Shown: positions 1-7,494 of the stretch, in pieces
How the letters are laid out: every line of letters starts with the position of its first letter
Position numbering within the stretch: position 1 is the first letter of the stretch
Assembly: GCA_050946275.1 (NCBI GenBank)
Contig: JBMNUM010000008.1
Coordinates: 1 to 64,000, forward strand
DNA length: 64,000 nt
Direction: 5' to 3'
Source of the DNA: JBMNUM01 sp050946275
GTDB lineage: Bacteria > Actinomycetota > Coriobacteriia > Coriobacteriales > CADBOM01
The notes under the pieces: model-generated
Seen by the model: only the letters and a program-made list of their open reading frames with translations
Told to the model about the DNA's origin: nothing
Database searches by the model: none
Made by a program: the position numbers and the translations under genes

Positions 1-24
1 CGTCGGGACGCAACCGTCCCGACG
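1..24 (-). terminator. Hairpin downstream of ppdK
   Basis: A perfect 10-bp stem (CGTCGGGACG / CGTCCCGACG) with a 4-nt loop lies about 75 nt past the ppdK stop codon. It is the likely transcript end of ppdK. The window edge hides any T-run. Confidence 0.6.
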
Positions 25-97
25 ACTCGGACGCCTTAGCGGCATAAGGTGCGAGCAGCTCGTGCTCGCGCTGTTCCAGTTCTTCTCGCAGAATCAT

Positions 98-2809
98 CTA
101 CGCGAGTGCTGCCTGCGCGGCGGCCAGACGGGCCAGCGGCACGCGGTACGGCGAGCAGGACACGTAGGTGAGGCCGATCTCGTGGAAGACCTTCACGGAA
201 TCGGGATCGCCGCCATGCTCGCCGCAGACGCCGAGGACGATATCCGGGTTGGCCTCCTTGCCGAGCTTGCAGCCCATGGCCACGAGCTTGGCGACGCCGG
301 CGTCCACCGTCTCGAACGGGTTAGCCGGAATGATGTGGCGCGAGAGGTAGCGCGGGATGAACTTGGCCTCGACGTCGTCACGGGAGAAGCCGAACGTCGT
401 CTGGGTGAGGTCGTTCGTACCGAAGCTGAAGAAGTCGGCCTGCGTGCCGATCTCGTCAGCGGTGACGGCAGCGCGCGGCAGCTCGATCATGGTGCCGACC
501 GGGATGGTGAGCTCGACGCCGTACTCGGCTGAGATCTCCTTCACCACGTTCTCGACCTCCTCGCGCAGGATCTTGAGCTCGGAGACGACGGAGACCAGCG
601 GGATCATGATCTCGGGCTTCGGGTCGAGGCCCTCCTTCTTCAGCTGGGCGGCAGCCGACGCGATGGCGCGCGCCTGCATGACGGGAAGCTCCGGATACAT
701 GATGGCCAGGCGGACACCGCGCAGGCCGAGCATCGGGTTGGCTTCGGTCATCGTGTCGATGCGGGCGAGAAGCTTGCTCTTCTGATCGATCTCGGCCTTG
801 TCGCCACCCGTGCACTCGAGACGCGTGATCTCGACCTCGAGAGCGCGCGGGTCATCGAGGAACTCGTGCAGCGGCGGATCGAGCAGGCGCACGACAACGG
901 GCAGGCCGTCCATGGCGCGGAACATGCCGAGGAAGTCCTCGGTCTGAGCGGCCAGAAGGTCGGAGAGGGCCTTCTCCTTGACGGCCGGATCCTCGGTGAG
1001 GATGAACGACTGGATGATGGACTTGCGGTCGCCCAGGAACATGTGCTCGGTGCGGCACAGTCCGATGCCCTCGGCACCGAAGTCGCGGGACAGCTGGGCA
1101 TCGGCCGGATTGTCGGCGTTCGCACGGATGCCGAGCCTGCGGAACTCGTCGGCCCACTCGAGGATCTTGTCGAGGTCCTCGGAGAGCTCGGCCTCGGCCA
1201 GCGGGACCGCGCCGAGGACGACGATGCCGGTGGTGCCGTCGAGGGAGACGACGTCGCCCTCCTTGATGACGATGTCGGTGCCGGCGACCTCGGCCTGCTT
1301 GGCCTCGGCGTCGATCTTCAGGACATCGACACCGCAGACGCACGGTGCGCCCATGCCGCGGGCGATGACGGCCGCATGGGACGTCTTGCCGCCATGGGAC
1401 GTGAGGATGCCCTCGGCGGCAACCATGCCCGCGAGGTCATCCGGGGTGGTCTCCCAGCGGACGAGCACGGTCTTGCGGCCCTGCTCGGCTGCGGCGACAG
1501 CGTCAGCCGCGGAGAAGACAGCCTCGCCGACGGCAGCGCCGGGGCTGGCGTTGAGGCCCGTGGCGAGCACATCGAACTTGGCGTCCTTGTCGAACTGCGG
1601 GTGCAGGAGCTGATCGAGCTGCGCGGGATCGATGCGCTTGACGGCCTCCTCGCGGGTGATGAGGCCCTCCTCGACCATCGCGATGGCGATGGCGATGGCC
1701 GCGGCGGCGGTGCGCTTGCCCACGCGGGTCTGGAGCATCCAGAGCTTGCCCTGCTCGATGGTGAACTCGATGTCGCACATGTCGCGATAGTGGTTCTCGA
1801 GGATCGTGAAGACCTCCTCGAGCTCGGCACCGGCCTCCTGCAGGCCCTCGACATGCTTGAGCTCTGCGATAGGCGACGTGTTGCGGATACCCGCGACGAC
1901 GTCCTCGCCCTGCGCGTTGACCAGGTAGTCACCGTAGAACTCGTTCGCGCCGTTGGCGGGGTTGCGCGTGAACGCGACGCCCGTGGCGGAGGTGTTGCCC
2001 TTGTTGCCGAAGACCATGGTCTGGACGTTGACGGCCGTGCCCAGGTCATCCGGAATCTTGTTCTGCTGACGATAGAGGCAGGCGCGGTCGTTCATCCAGC
2101 TGCCGAACACGGCGCACACCGCGAGCTTGAGCTGCAGGTCGGGATCCTGCGGGAACTGGGCCACGCCATCGACGGCGAGCTCCGGGTAATCCTCGGCGGA
2201 GACATTCTCGGAGAAGATCTTCTTGAACTCGCCGACGAGCTTCTCGAGGTCAGCGGCATCCAGCTCGTTGTCGCCCTTGACGCCGCGGACGATCTTCGCG
2301 GCGTTGATGGCGTTCTCGAACAGGTCGCCATCGACGCCCATGACGACGTTGCTGAACATCTGGACGAAGCGACGATAGGAATCCCACGCGAAGCGCGGAT
2401 TGTCGGTCTGCTTGATGAGGCCCTTGATCGACTCATCGTTGAGGCCGAGGTTCAGGACCGTGTCCATCATGCCGGGCATCGAGAAGGGAGCGCCCGAGCG
2501 CACGGAGACGAGCAGCGGGTCATCGGCGTCGCCGATCTTCTTGCCCATGCGGGTCTCCAGGTCGCGGCGGTACGTCTCGACCTCGTCCCACACGCCCTCG
2601 GGGAACTCGTTGCCGTTGCGGTAGTAATCCATGCAGGTCTGGCACGAGATCGTGAAGCCAGGGGGAACCGGAAGGCCGATCTGGGCCATCTCCGCAAGGT
2701 TCGCGCCCTTGCCGCCAAGGACATTCCTCATGTCCTTGTTACCCTCGGTGACGTTCTTCCCCTCGGCATCCTTGCCGAATGCGAAAACGCGCTGCATTGT
2801 CTCGGACAC
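98..2809 (-). CDS. ppdK: Pyruvate, phosphate dikinase
   Basis: Interconverts pyruvate, ATP and phosphate with PEP, AMP and pyrophosphate in the cytoplasm. The 903-residue length is normal for a full PPDK. The N-terminal ATP-grasp part has the glycine-rich GGKGANLAEM motif (about 32-41). The swivelling phosphohistidine domain has GGKTSHAAV, with catalytic His near 478 and the regulatory Thr two residues before it. The C-terminal PEP barrel has GLCRTEHMF, SFGTNDLTQ and the catalytic Cys in CGEHGGDP (about 862). The start is GTG, preceded by AAGGAG at suitable spacing; an in-frame ATG lies 4 codons later. Its regulator kinase (ppsR) is 1.8 kb away, which supports reversible Thr phosphorylation as control. 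Confidence 0.97.
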   Translation of the reverse strand: MSETMQRVFAFGKDAEGKNVTEGNKDMRNVLGGKGANLAEMAQIGLPVPPGFTISCQTCMDYYRNGNEFPEGVWDEVETYRRDLETRMGKKIGDADDPLLVSVRSGAPFSMPGMMDTVLNLGLNDESIKGLIKQTDNPRFAWDSYRRFVQMFSNVVMGVDGDLFENAINAAKIVRGVKGDNELDAADLEKLVGEFKKIFSENVSAEDYPELAVDGVAQFPQDPDLQLKLAVCAVFGSWMNDRACLYRQQNKIPDDLGTAVNVQTMVFGNKGNTSATGVAFTRNPANGANEFYGDYLVNAQGEDVVAGIRNTSPIAELKHVEGLQEAGAELEEVFTILENHYRDMCDIEFTIEQGKLWMLQTRVGKRTAAAAIAIAIAMVEEGLITREEAVKRIDPAQLDQLLHPQFDKDAKFDVLATGLNASPGAAVGEAVFSAADAVAAAEQGRKTVLVRWETTPDDLAGMVAAEGILTSHGGKTSHAAVIARGMGAPCVCGVDVLKIDAEAKQAEVAGTDIVIKEGDVVSLDGTTGIVVLGAVPLAEAELSEDLDKILEWADEFRRLGIRANADNPADAQLSRDFGAEGIGLCRTEHMFLGDRKSIIQSFILTEDPAVKEKALSDLLAAQTEDFLGMFRAMDGLPVVVRLLDPPLHEFLDDPRALEVEITRLECTGGDKAEIDQKSKLLARIDTMTEANPMLGLRGVRLAIMYPELPVMQARAIASAAAQLKKEGLDPKPEIMIPLVSVVSELKILREEVENVVKEISAEYGVELTIPVGTMIELPRAAVTADEIGTQADFFSFGTNDLTQTTFGFSRDDVEAKFIPRYLSRHIIPANPFETVDAGVAKLVAMGCKLGKEANPDIVLGVCGEHGGDPDSVKVFHEIGLTYVSCSPYRVPLARLAAAQAALA

Positions 2810-3000
2810 TTGCGTCTCCTTCTACTCGACTATTTTTATCAGAGGCTCATGATTGGGTTTGTTTAGGCTGTTTCTGGGCCGTTCTCAATCATAAACCAAA
2901 TATGACTATTGTTTGCTGTCACAGCGAGCATATCCGCAAACGCACTACATATTCATACAACGTGCAACCCAGTTCTAGCTGACCGGCCGAGCTTTAGCTA

Positions 3001-3043
3001 CGGCAGTTGCGAGGACCCCTAAAAGGGGCCCGAGCAACTGCCG
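3001..3043. terminator. Nested hairpin upstream of ppdK
   Basis: CGGCAGTTGC (3001-3010) pairs with GCAACTGCCG (3034-3043). An inner stem CCCCT/AGGGG is centred on an AAA loop. It has terminator-like shape and lies between the coiled-coil gene and ppdK, but no clear T-run follows. Confidence 0.45.
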
Positions 3044-3078
3044 CCTGTTTATGTGCGTGGCTACGAGCGAAGCAAGTA

Positions 3079-3250
3079 GCCCCCGACGAGGGGACCCTTT
3101 CCAGAACAATTGCGAAGCAGTGATTTCGCGCAGGTGATGCGTTTAGCGAGGACTAAAGAACGCCGAAGGCGTTCCCTCCGCAGCTGCATCACCGGAGCGA
3201 AATCACGTTTTGCGAAGCCTTGTTCTGGAAAGGGTCCCCTCAGCGGGGGC
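3079..3250. repeat. Palindromic repeat element, copy 1 (110-nt core with 22-bp arms)
   Basis: The outer arms 3088-3109 and 3220-3241 are a perfect 22-bp inverted repeat. They extend across a 2x2 mismatch by 7 more base pairs (3079-3085 / 3244-3250). The arms enclose a 110-nt core (3110-3219) that folds on itself: TGATTTCGC / GCGAAATCA, GGTGATGC / GCATCACC and GAACGCC / GGCGTTC. The same core with 3 differences occurs at 21136-21245, but there the arms have an unrelated sequence. It lies 3' of the minus-strand coiled-coil gene. Confidence 0.9.
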
Positions 3251-3288
3251 GGACAAGCAAAGAAGACCAACAGCCTGGAGAGGCCAAC

Positions 3289-4419
3289 CTAGATCTTGTT
3301 CATCTCAGAGAGGCAGCGGTTATACCAATCCTGATAGGTCGGCGGGCAGTACTTCTTAGCCGCTCCCAGGGTGAGGGAGAATCCGTATCCCCTCGAGAGA
3401 CCCGAGACGTGCGCGTCGATGGCCTCCTCCCAGCTACCCCAGCCGGAGTTACCCCAGCCCCAGGCGTTGTGGGAACGGAAGCAGATCGCTCCCTTGGAGC
3501 TCTCCACGCACGAAATCGCAGGCGACCAGCGCGGGTCGACTCCGTAATCCCAGGCAGCAACGGCGAAATTCTCACCGTATCCGCTCAGGGGCGACCCCGC
3601 GAGGTAGTTGTTGATGCGGCCGGCCCACGTGTTGACGAAGTCTTCCTTGGGGCTGTCCCATGCAACGTCGCTGCTGCTGATGGAGCCTTCGGCGACGGCA
3701 TTCTCATCGCCCTCGTACTCGGGATTCTCGCTATCCTCTCCAGCTGCCTCGGATTCGTCTGCCGCGGCCTCCTCCGCCTGCTGGCGCTCGAGCTCGGCCT
3801 GGGCCTCCTTCTCGGCGGCCTCGCGGGCAGCGGCCTCCTGAGCCTCCTTGAGCTGGCGCGCGGCTTCCTCGGCAGCGCGCTGCATGGCCTCCTCGCGTGC
3901 GGCCTGGGCCTCCTTGAGGGCGGTCTCAGCCTCCTGCTCGGCCTTGGTCGCCTCGGCCATGTCCTTCTCGAGCTGGACGCCGGTGGCCTCGAGGTCCTCC
4001 TTGCGCGCGATCTGCTCGTTGATGACGCTCATGTTCTTGTTCTCGTACCTGTTGAGGTAATCGAGCGTGCCGAAGAGCGTGTGAACATCATCGGTGGAGA
4101 AAACGAGGTTGATGAGCGAAGGCGTCTGGCGCTGGTAGATATACAGGGACCGGACGGCATCGTTGCTCACGGCTTGCTGCTCGTCGATCTCGGCTTGCAG
4201 CGTCTTGATCTTCGCCTCGTTGTCTGTGATTCGTTTTTCGATGTCGGCGACTTTTTGCTTGGCCTCGTTGTACTGCTTGGCCGTCTCCTCGACCTTGACG
4301 TTCAACTCGGCCACTTCGTCGTCTGCGTGCGCGAATCCGGCATTCACAAGCAGCATGCACATCGTCAGCACGAGGCACACCGCAAATGCCGTGACTCCTT
4401 TCCGCAGCGAACTATCCAT
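3289..4419 (-). CDS. Secreted coiled-coil protein with lysozyme-like C-terminal domain
   Basis: This 376-residue protein probably acts on or in the cell wall. Residues 1-32 form a signal peptide (MDSSLRKGVTAFAVCLVL... ending AHADD). Residues about 35-110 are coiled coil with heptads and end in a conserved-looking segment with SLINLVFSTDDV. Residues 115-225 are Glu/Ala/Gln-rich coiled coil, and 225-250 is an acidic linker. The last 120 residues (DYGVDPRWSPAISCVESSKG, SHNAWGWGNSGW) resemble the glucosaminidase/transglycosylase lysozyme fold, with Glu in ESSKG as candidate catalytic acid. The layout resembles wall hydrolases regulated by a coiled coil. Substrate and activity are inferred. Confidence 0.75.
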   Translation of the reverse strand: MDSSLRKGVTAFAVCLVLTMCMLLVNAGFAHADDEVAELNVKVEETAKQYNEAKQKVADIEKRITDNEAKIKTLQAEIDEQQAVSNDAVRSLYIYQRQTPSLINLVFSTDDVHTLFGTLDYLNRYENKNMSVINEQIARKEDLEATGVQLEKDMAEATKAEQEAETALKEAQAAREEAMQRAAEEAARQLKEAQEAAAREAAEKEAQAELERQQAEEAAADESEAAGEDSENPEYEGDENAVAEGSISSSDVAWDSPKEDFVNTWAGRINNYLAGSPLSGYGENFAVAAWDYGVDPRWSPAISCVESSKGAICFRSHNAWGWGNSGWGSWEEAIDAHVSGLSRGYGFSLTLGAAKKYCPPTYQDWYNRCLSEMNKI

Positions 4420-4487
4420 GCAACGACCTTGTCTCCCGGGTACAGATGCACATTCCGAACACCTGTGAAAAAGTGTCCAAAATGGAA

Positions 4488-4550
4488 CGCTGCCTCATAA
4501 CTGGCAGCGCGTAGCGATGAATTATAATTCAAGAGCGCAAAGTCAACAAA
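4488..4550. promoter_or_regulatory. Divergent promoter region with inverted repeat
   Basis: Between two divergent genes lies TATAAT on both strands within GAATTATAATTC (4520-4530). For the minus-strand gene, TTGTTG is 17 bp upstream of TATAAT. An inverted repeat CGCTGCC / GGCAGCG (4488-4494 / 4503-4509) sits beside it and could be an operator. Promoter assignment is by eye. Confidence 0.4.
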
Positions 4551-4586
4551 TCTGCAAGCCCGGGAACGGTATTTCGGGAGAATTAC

Positions 4587-5504
4587 GTGTCAGAATTTGG
4601 AGATTTCATGGATATGAGCACAAAATCGGAGAAAAATCGCTTCTTCTCGGACGAGGGACAGGGCGGTCTCCTCATCTTCGTGCTGTCAGATTCCATAGGA
4701 AGCACGGCGATGTCGATGGCAAGCGCCGCTCTCAGCCAATTCGACGTCGTGAATCCGACCGTCAAGCTCTTGCCCAAGATCGAGTCCATCGCCGAGGTGA
4801 GGGACTACCTGAGCGAGCATCTTCGCTCGAAATCGACCGCCGTGGTGTTCTACACGATCGCCGACCTCACGTTGCGCGGCGAGGTGTCGACGTACCTCAA
4901 GGGCATGGGACTTCCCGAGGTCGACCTGCTTGGCCCGCCGATCCTGACCTTGGCCAAGGCCCTCGGCGAGGAACCCCATTGGCAGGCGGGCGCGAACCGC
5001 AAGCTCGACGAGGCCTATTTCCGTCGTGTCGAGGCCATGGACTTCGCCGTTGACCACGACGATGGCAGGAGGCCCGAGGGCTACAAGGAGGCCGATATCA
5101 TCTTGATGGGCGTCTCCCGCACATCGAAGACGCCACTATCGATGTATCTCGCATCCTGCGGATACAAAGTCGCCAACCTCCCCCTCGCACCGGGCATGAA
5201 GCCCCCGAAGGAAATCTTCGAGGTGGACAGCTGGCGCATTTTCGGCCTCATGTCGAGCGTGCACCTGCTCTCCGATATCCGCGCCCGTCGCCTGGGCGCC
5301 GCGCTGGAGGTCGCAGGCGACTACGCAAGCGAGGAGTATATAGAAAGGGACCTCGCCGAGGCACGCGCTCTCATGCGCAAGCTCGGGTGCATCGTCGTGC
5401 GAACGGACAACCGCGCAATCGAGGAGACCGCCGCCGAGATCATCCAGTACTTCGAAATGGGCCTCGAGGCCACAAGGGCGCGCGAGATCCAAGAAGACGA
5501 GTAG
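4587..5504 (+). CDS. ppsR: PPDK regulatory protein (bifunctional kinase/pyrophosphorylase, DUF299)
   Basis: Controls PPDK (or PEP synthase) by ADP-dependent phosphorylation of a threonine and by phosphate-dependent removal of it. The 305-residue protein has the family's nucleotide loop GVSRTSKT (about 175-182), followed by PLSMYLASCGYKVANLPL. The N-terminal part begins LIFVLSDSIGSTA, as in this family. The start chosen is GTG with GGGAG 6 nt upstream; an ATG 7 codons later with GGAG is equally possible. ppdK is close by on the opposite strand, so PPDK rather than PEP synthase is the probable target. Confidence 0.93.
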   Translation: MSEFGDFMDMSTKSEKNRFFSDEGQGGLLIFVLSDSIGSTAMSMASAALSQFDVVNPTVKLLPKIESIAEVRDYLSEHLRSKSTAVVFYTIADLTLRGEVSTYLKGMGLPEVDLLGPPILTLAKALGEEPHWQAGANRKLDEAYFRRVEAMDFAVDHDDGRRPEGYKEADIILMGVSRTSKTPLSMYLASCGYKVANLPLAPGMKPPKEIFEVDSWRIFGLMSSVHLLSDIRARRLGAALEVAGDYASEEYIERDLAEARALMRKLGCIVVRTDNRAIEETAAEIIQYFEMGLEATRAREIQEDE

Positions 5505-5535
5505 GCCCGGTTAAGGCACCCGACGCCCCGCCCGA

Positions 5536-7461
5536 TTATGCGGCGGCCTGGTCCACGACCTGCGCGTCCTGCGAGGCCGCCTGCTGCTGCGCCTCCAGCT
5601 CCTGCTGGCGCGCGGCGATATCCTCCTCGCTCATCTTCCCGATGCCCATCACCGTGCAGGTGGGGCTCCCCTCGTAGTACTGGAAGGTGATCGAGTCGCC
5701 CTCGCGGTAGGAGACGATCTCTATCACCGAGACGGGGCAGTCGTAGATATGGTCGTCGTCCTCGAGCGTCACGTAGAAGTGCGAGTTGCCGTCCACGACC
5801 GCCTGCACCATGGTGCGGATGGTTCCCTTGGCCTCCTGCAGGCCGCTCGCGTCATCGCCGGAGGCGACGAAGCCGTTCGTCGCGAGCAGCGCCTTGTAGG
5901 ACTTCTGGCAGTCGCTCACCGTGTCGCCGATCGCGACGTTCTGGTAGCGCTGGATATCCACCATCGCGTACTTCTTCACCAAGCCGGCGGCATCCTTGAG
6001 CGCCATGAAGTAGGTCGGCTGCCCGTTGATGTTGAGCAGCAGCGGGAACGTCGCGTTGTAGCGAAGGTTCTGCACCTGACCCTCGGCCGAGTACATGGCG
6101 GAGTTCTCCGTCGCACCCGAGACGGGATAGAAATGGGATTCCGCTGTGCGCTGGTTGATGAGAACGAACCCGATGATCGAGTCGTCGGCCGTCGCAGAGG
6201 TGACACCCGTGTAGACCCACACGTCGTCGTCCTTCGCTATGTAGTTGTAGCCGAGCATGCCGTCTGTGCCCGGAGTCGTCTGCTTGACGCCCTCCTGGCC
6301 GAGCCACGAGTTCCACCAGCCGTTGATGTACAGTCCGCTCCAGTTGTACTGCTGGATCAGAAGGTCGGTCGGATAGGCGCGGTCGACCCATGAGGGGACG
6401 TCCTCTACGGCGAGATCCTGGCACTCGCCGGTGCTCGCGTTGCAAAGAACCACGCGCGAGATCGTCGTGCCGCCGAACAGGCCGATGGTGCGCTTCTGCA
6501 CCGGGCACACCCAGTAGGGGATGCCCTCCTCGTCGATCTCGAACGACTTTTGGTCGAACATGTAGAACGGGAACTTCAACTGGACGTAGCGGTCTATGTT
6601 GCGGAAGAGCGGGTCGGACTCGGAATACTTGATCGGTTGCTCGAGGCGCACGATCTTCGTGTCCTGCGACGCCATGTCGACGATCACGTAGGCCGGGATA
6701 CCCGTCCGCATGTTGGTAATCCACTTGATGATGCCCGCGTAGTTGAGCGGGCTGACGCGCACCGGGCGGTTCTTGTAGTTGATCTGGCTGTATATGCCCG
6801 AGATCTCGAACTGGCTCACATAGTCGGCCATGGTGCCCATGGCGCGATTGCCGAGCAGGGCCGCGGAGTTGTAGTCGATGACCGGGATGGAGTTGTAGTC
6901 GACCTCCTTGATGTCGGCCGCGAAGTCCAGCTCCTGCGTCTCGAGGACATGCGCGTACTTGCCCGCGTTGAACGGGAAGAACGTCGCCGAGGCAACGCCG
7001 CCGAGGATGCCGATGATCAAGATGATCACCGGAACACGGCTTAACAGCTTGAAGCGGTGGGCCTTCTTATCGTCCTTCTCGCGTTTGTCCGTTCCCGTCT
7101 CGTATGCCTTGCGGTACCCGCGAAAGACCAGGAAGAGCGGGAGCAGGATGAAGATCGTGCAGAACACCCACAGGTCGGAAGAGTGAATGTTGATGGGCGG
7201 ATGGAACCACCAATACAGGAGCAGGAGCACGACGATCGCGACGATGATGGCGATGACGAGCAGCTTCTTGCCGAGCTTGCGCCATTTTCCGGGAACCTTG
7301 AATCCAGCGCCCCCGCCAGACCCCTTCGAGCCGGGAACCTCATAGTCGTCAGCCTCGCCCTCCTCGCGGCCGAGGTCGAAGTTGAACGGGAAGCCCTTGC
7401 CGAACGGGCTCTCGGACTTCCCGCTTTTTCCGCTGCTGCTCCAGGGATTGGATTGCCTCAT
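5536..7461 (-). CDS. Conserved membrane-anchored protein, function unknown
   Basis: I do not recognise this 641-residue protein. The first 65 residues are polar and Gly/Ser-rich. Three hydrophobic helices follow at roughly 68-88, 96-115 and 142-165. The remaining 470 residues are probably outside the cell and contain many aromatic residues and beta-type segments, such as DRYVQLKFPFYMFDQKSF and VWVYTGVTSATADDS. A Gln/Ala-rich tail ends the protein. It starts 33 nt after the metG stop, so it is probably co-transcribed with metG. Nothing in the sequence ties it to translation. Confidence 0.7.
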   Translation of the reverse strand: MRQSNPWSSSGKSGKSESPFGKGFPFNFDLGREEGEADDYEVPGSKGSGGGAGFKVPGKWRKLGKKLLVIAIIVAIVVLLLLYWWFHPPINIHSSDLWVFCTIFILLPLFLVFRGYRKAYETGTDKREKDDKKAHRFKLLSRVPVIILIIGILGGVASATFFPFNAGKYAHVLETQELDFAADIKEVDYNSIPVIDYNSAALLGNRAMGTMADYVSQFEISGIYSQINYKNRPVRVSPLNYAGIIKWITNMRTGIPAYVIVDMASQDTKIVRLEQPIKYSESDPLFRNIDRYVQLKFPFYMFDQKSFEIDEEGIPYWVCPVQKRTIGLFGGTTISRVVLCNASTGECQDLAVEDVPSWVDRAYPTDLLIQQYNWSGLYINGWWNSWLGQEGVKQTTPGTDGMLGYNYIAKDDDVWVYTGVTSATADDSIIGFVLINQRTAESHFYPVSGATENSAMYSAEGQVQNLRYNATFPLLLNINGQPTYFMALKDAAGLVKKYAMVDIQRYQNVAIGDTVSDCQKSYKALLATNGFVASGDDASGLQEAKGTIRTMVQAVVDGNSHFYVTLEDDDHIYDCPVSVIEIVSYREGDSITFQYYEGSPTCTVMGIGKMSEEDIAARQQELEAQQQAASQDAQVVDQAAA

Positions 7462-7494
7462 GGTCGCATATCCTGTCTCTTCGGCGATGCCAGC

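Larger units (their letters stand above)
2810..3288. other. 479-nt intergenic region rich in hairpins
   Basis: No credible gene is seen. The left third is AT-richer and should hold the ppdK promoter, though I could not fix -35/-10 boxes. The middle has a nested hairpin (3001-3043), then a short stem GCTAC/GTAGC (about 3060-3080). The right part is the long palindromic element described separately. Small ORFs here on both strands lie inside the palindrome and have no upstream Shine-Dalgarno. Confidence 0.7.

Noticed and set aside
866..2866. 666-residue open frame opposite ppdK
   Set aside because: It is the shadow of a high-GC gene: ppdK has all catalytic motifs, and this frame has none and no Shine-Dalgarno.
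3061..3292. Two small frames inside the palindromic element at 3.1 kb, repeated at 21.1 kb
   Set aside because: The shared peptide comes from the conserved 110-nt core. No ribosome site is present and the frame is open on both strands because of the palindrome.
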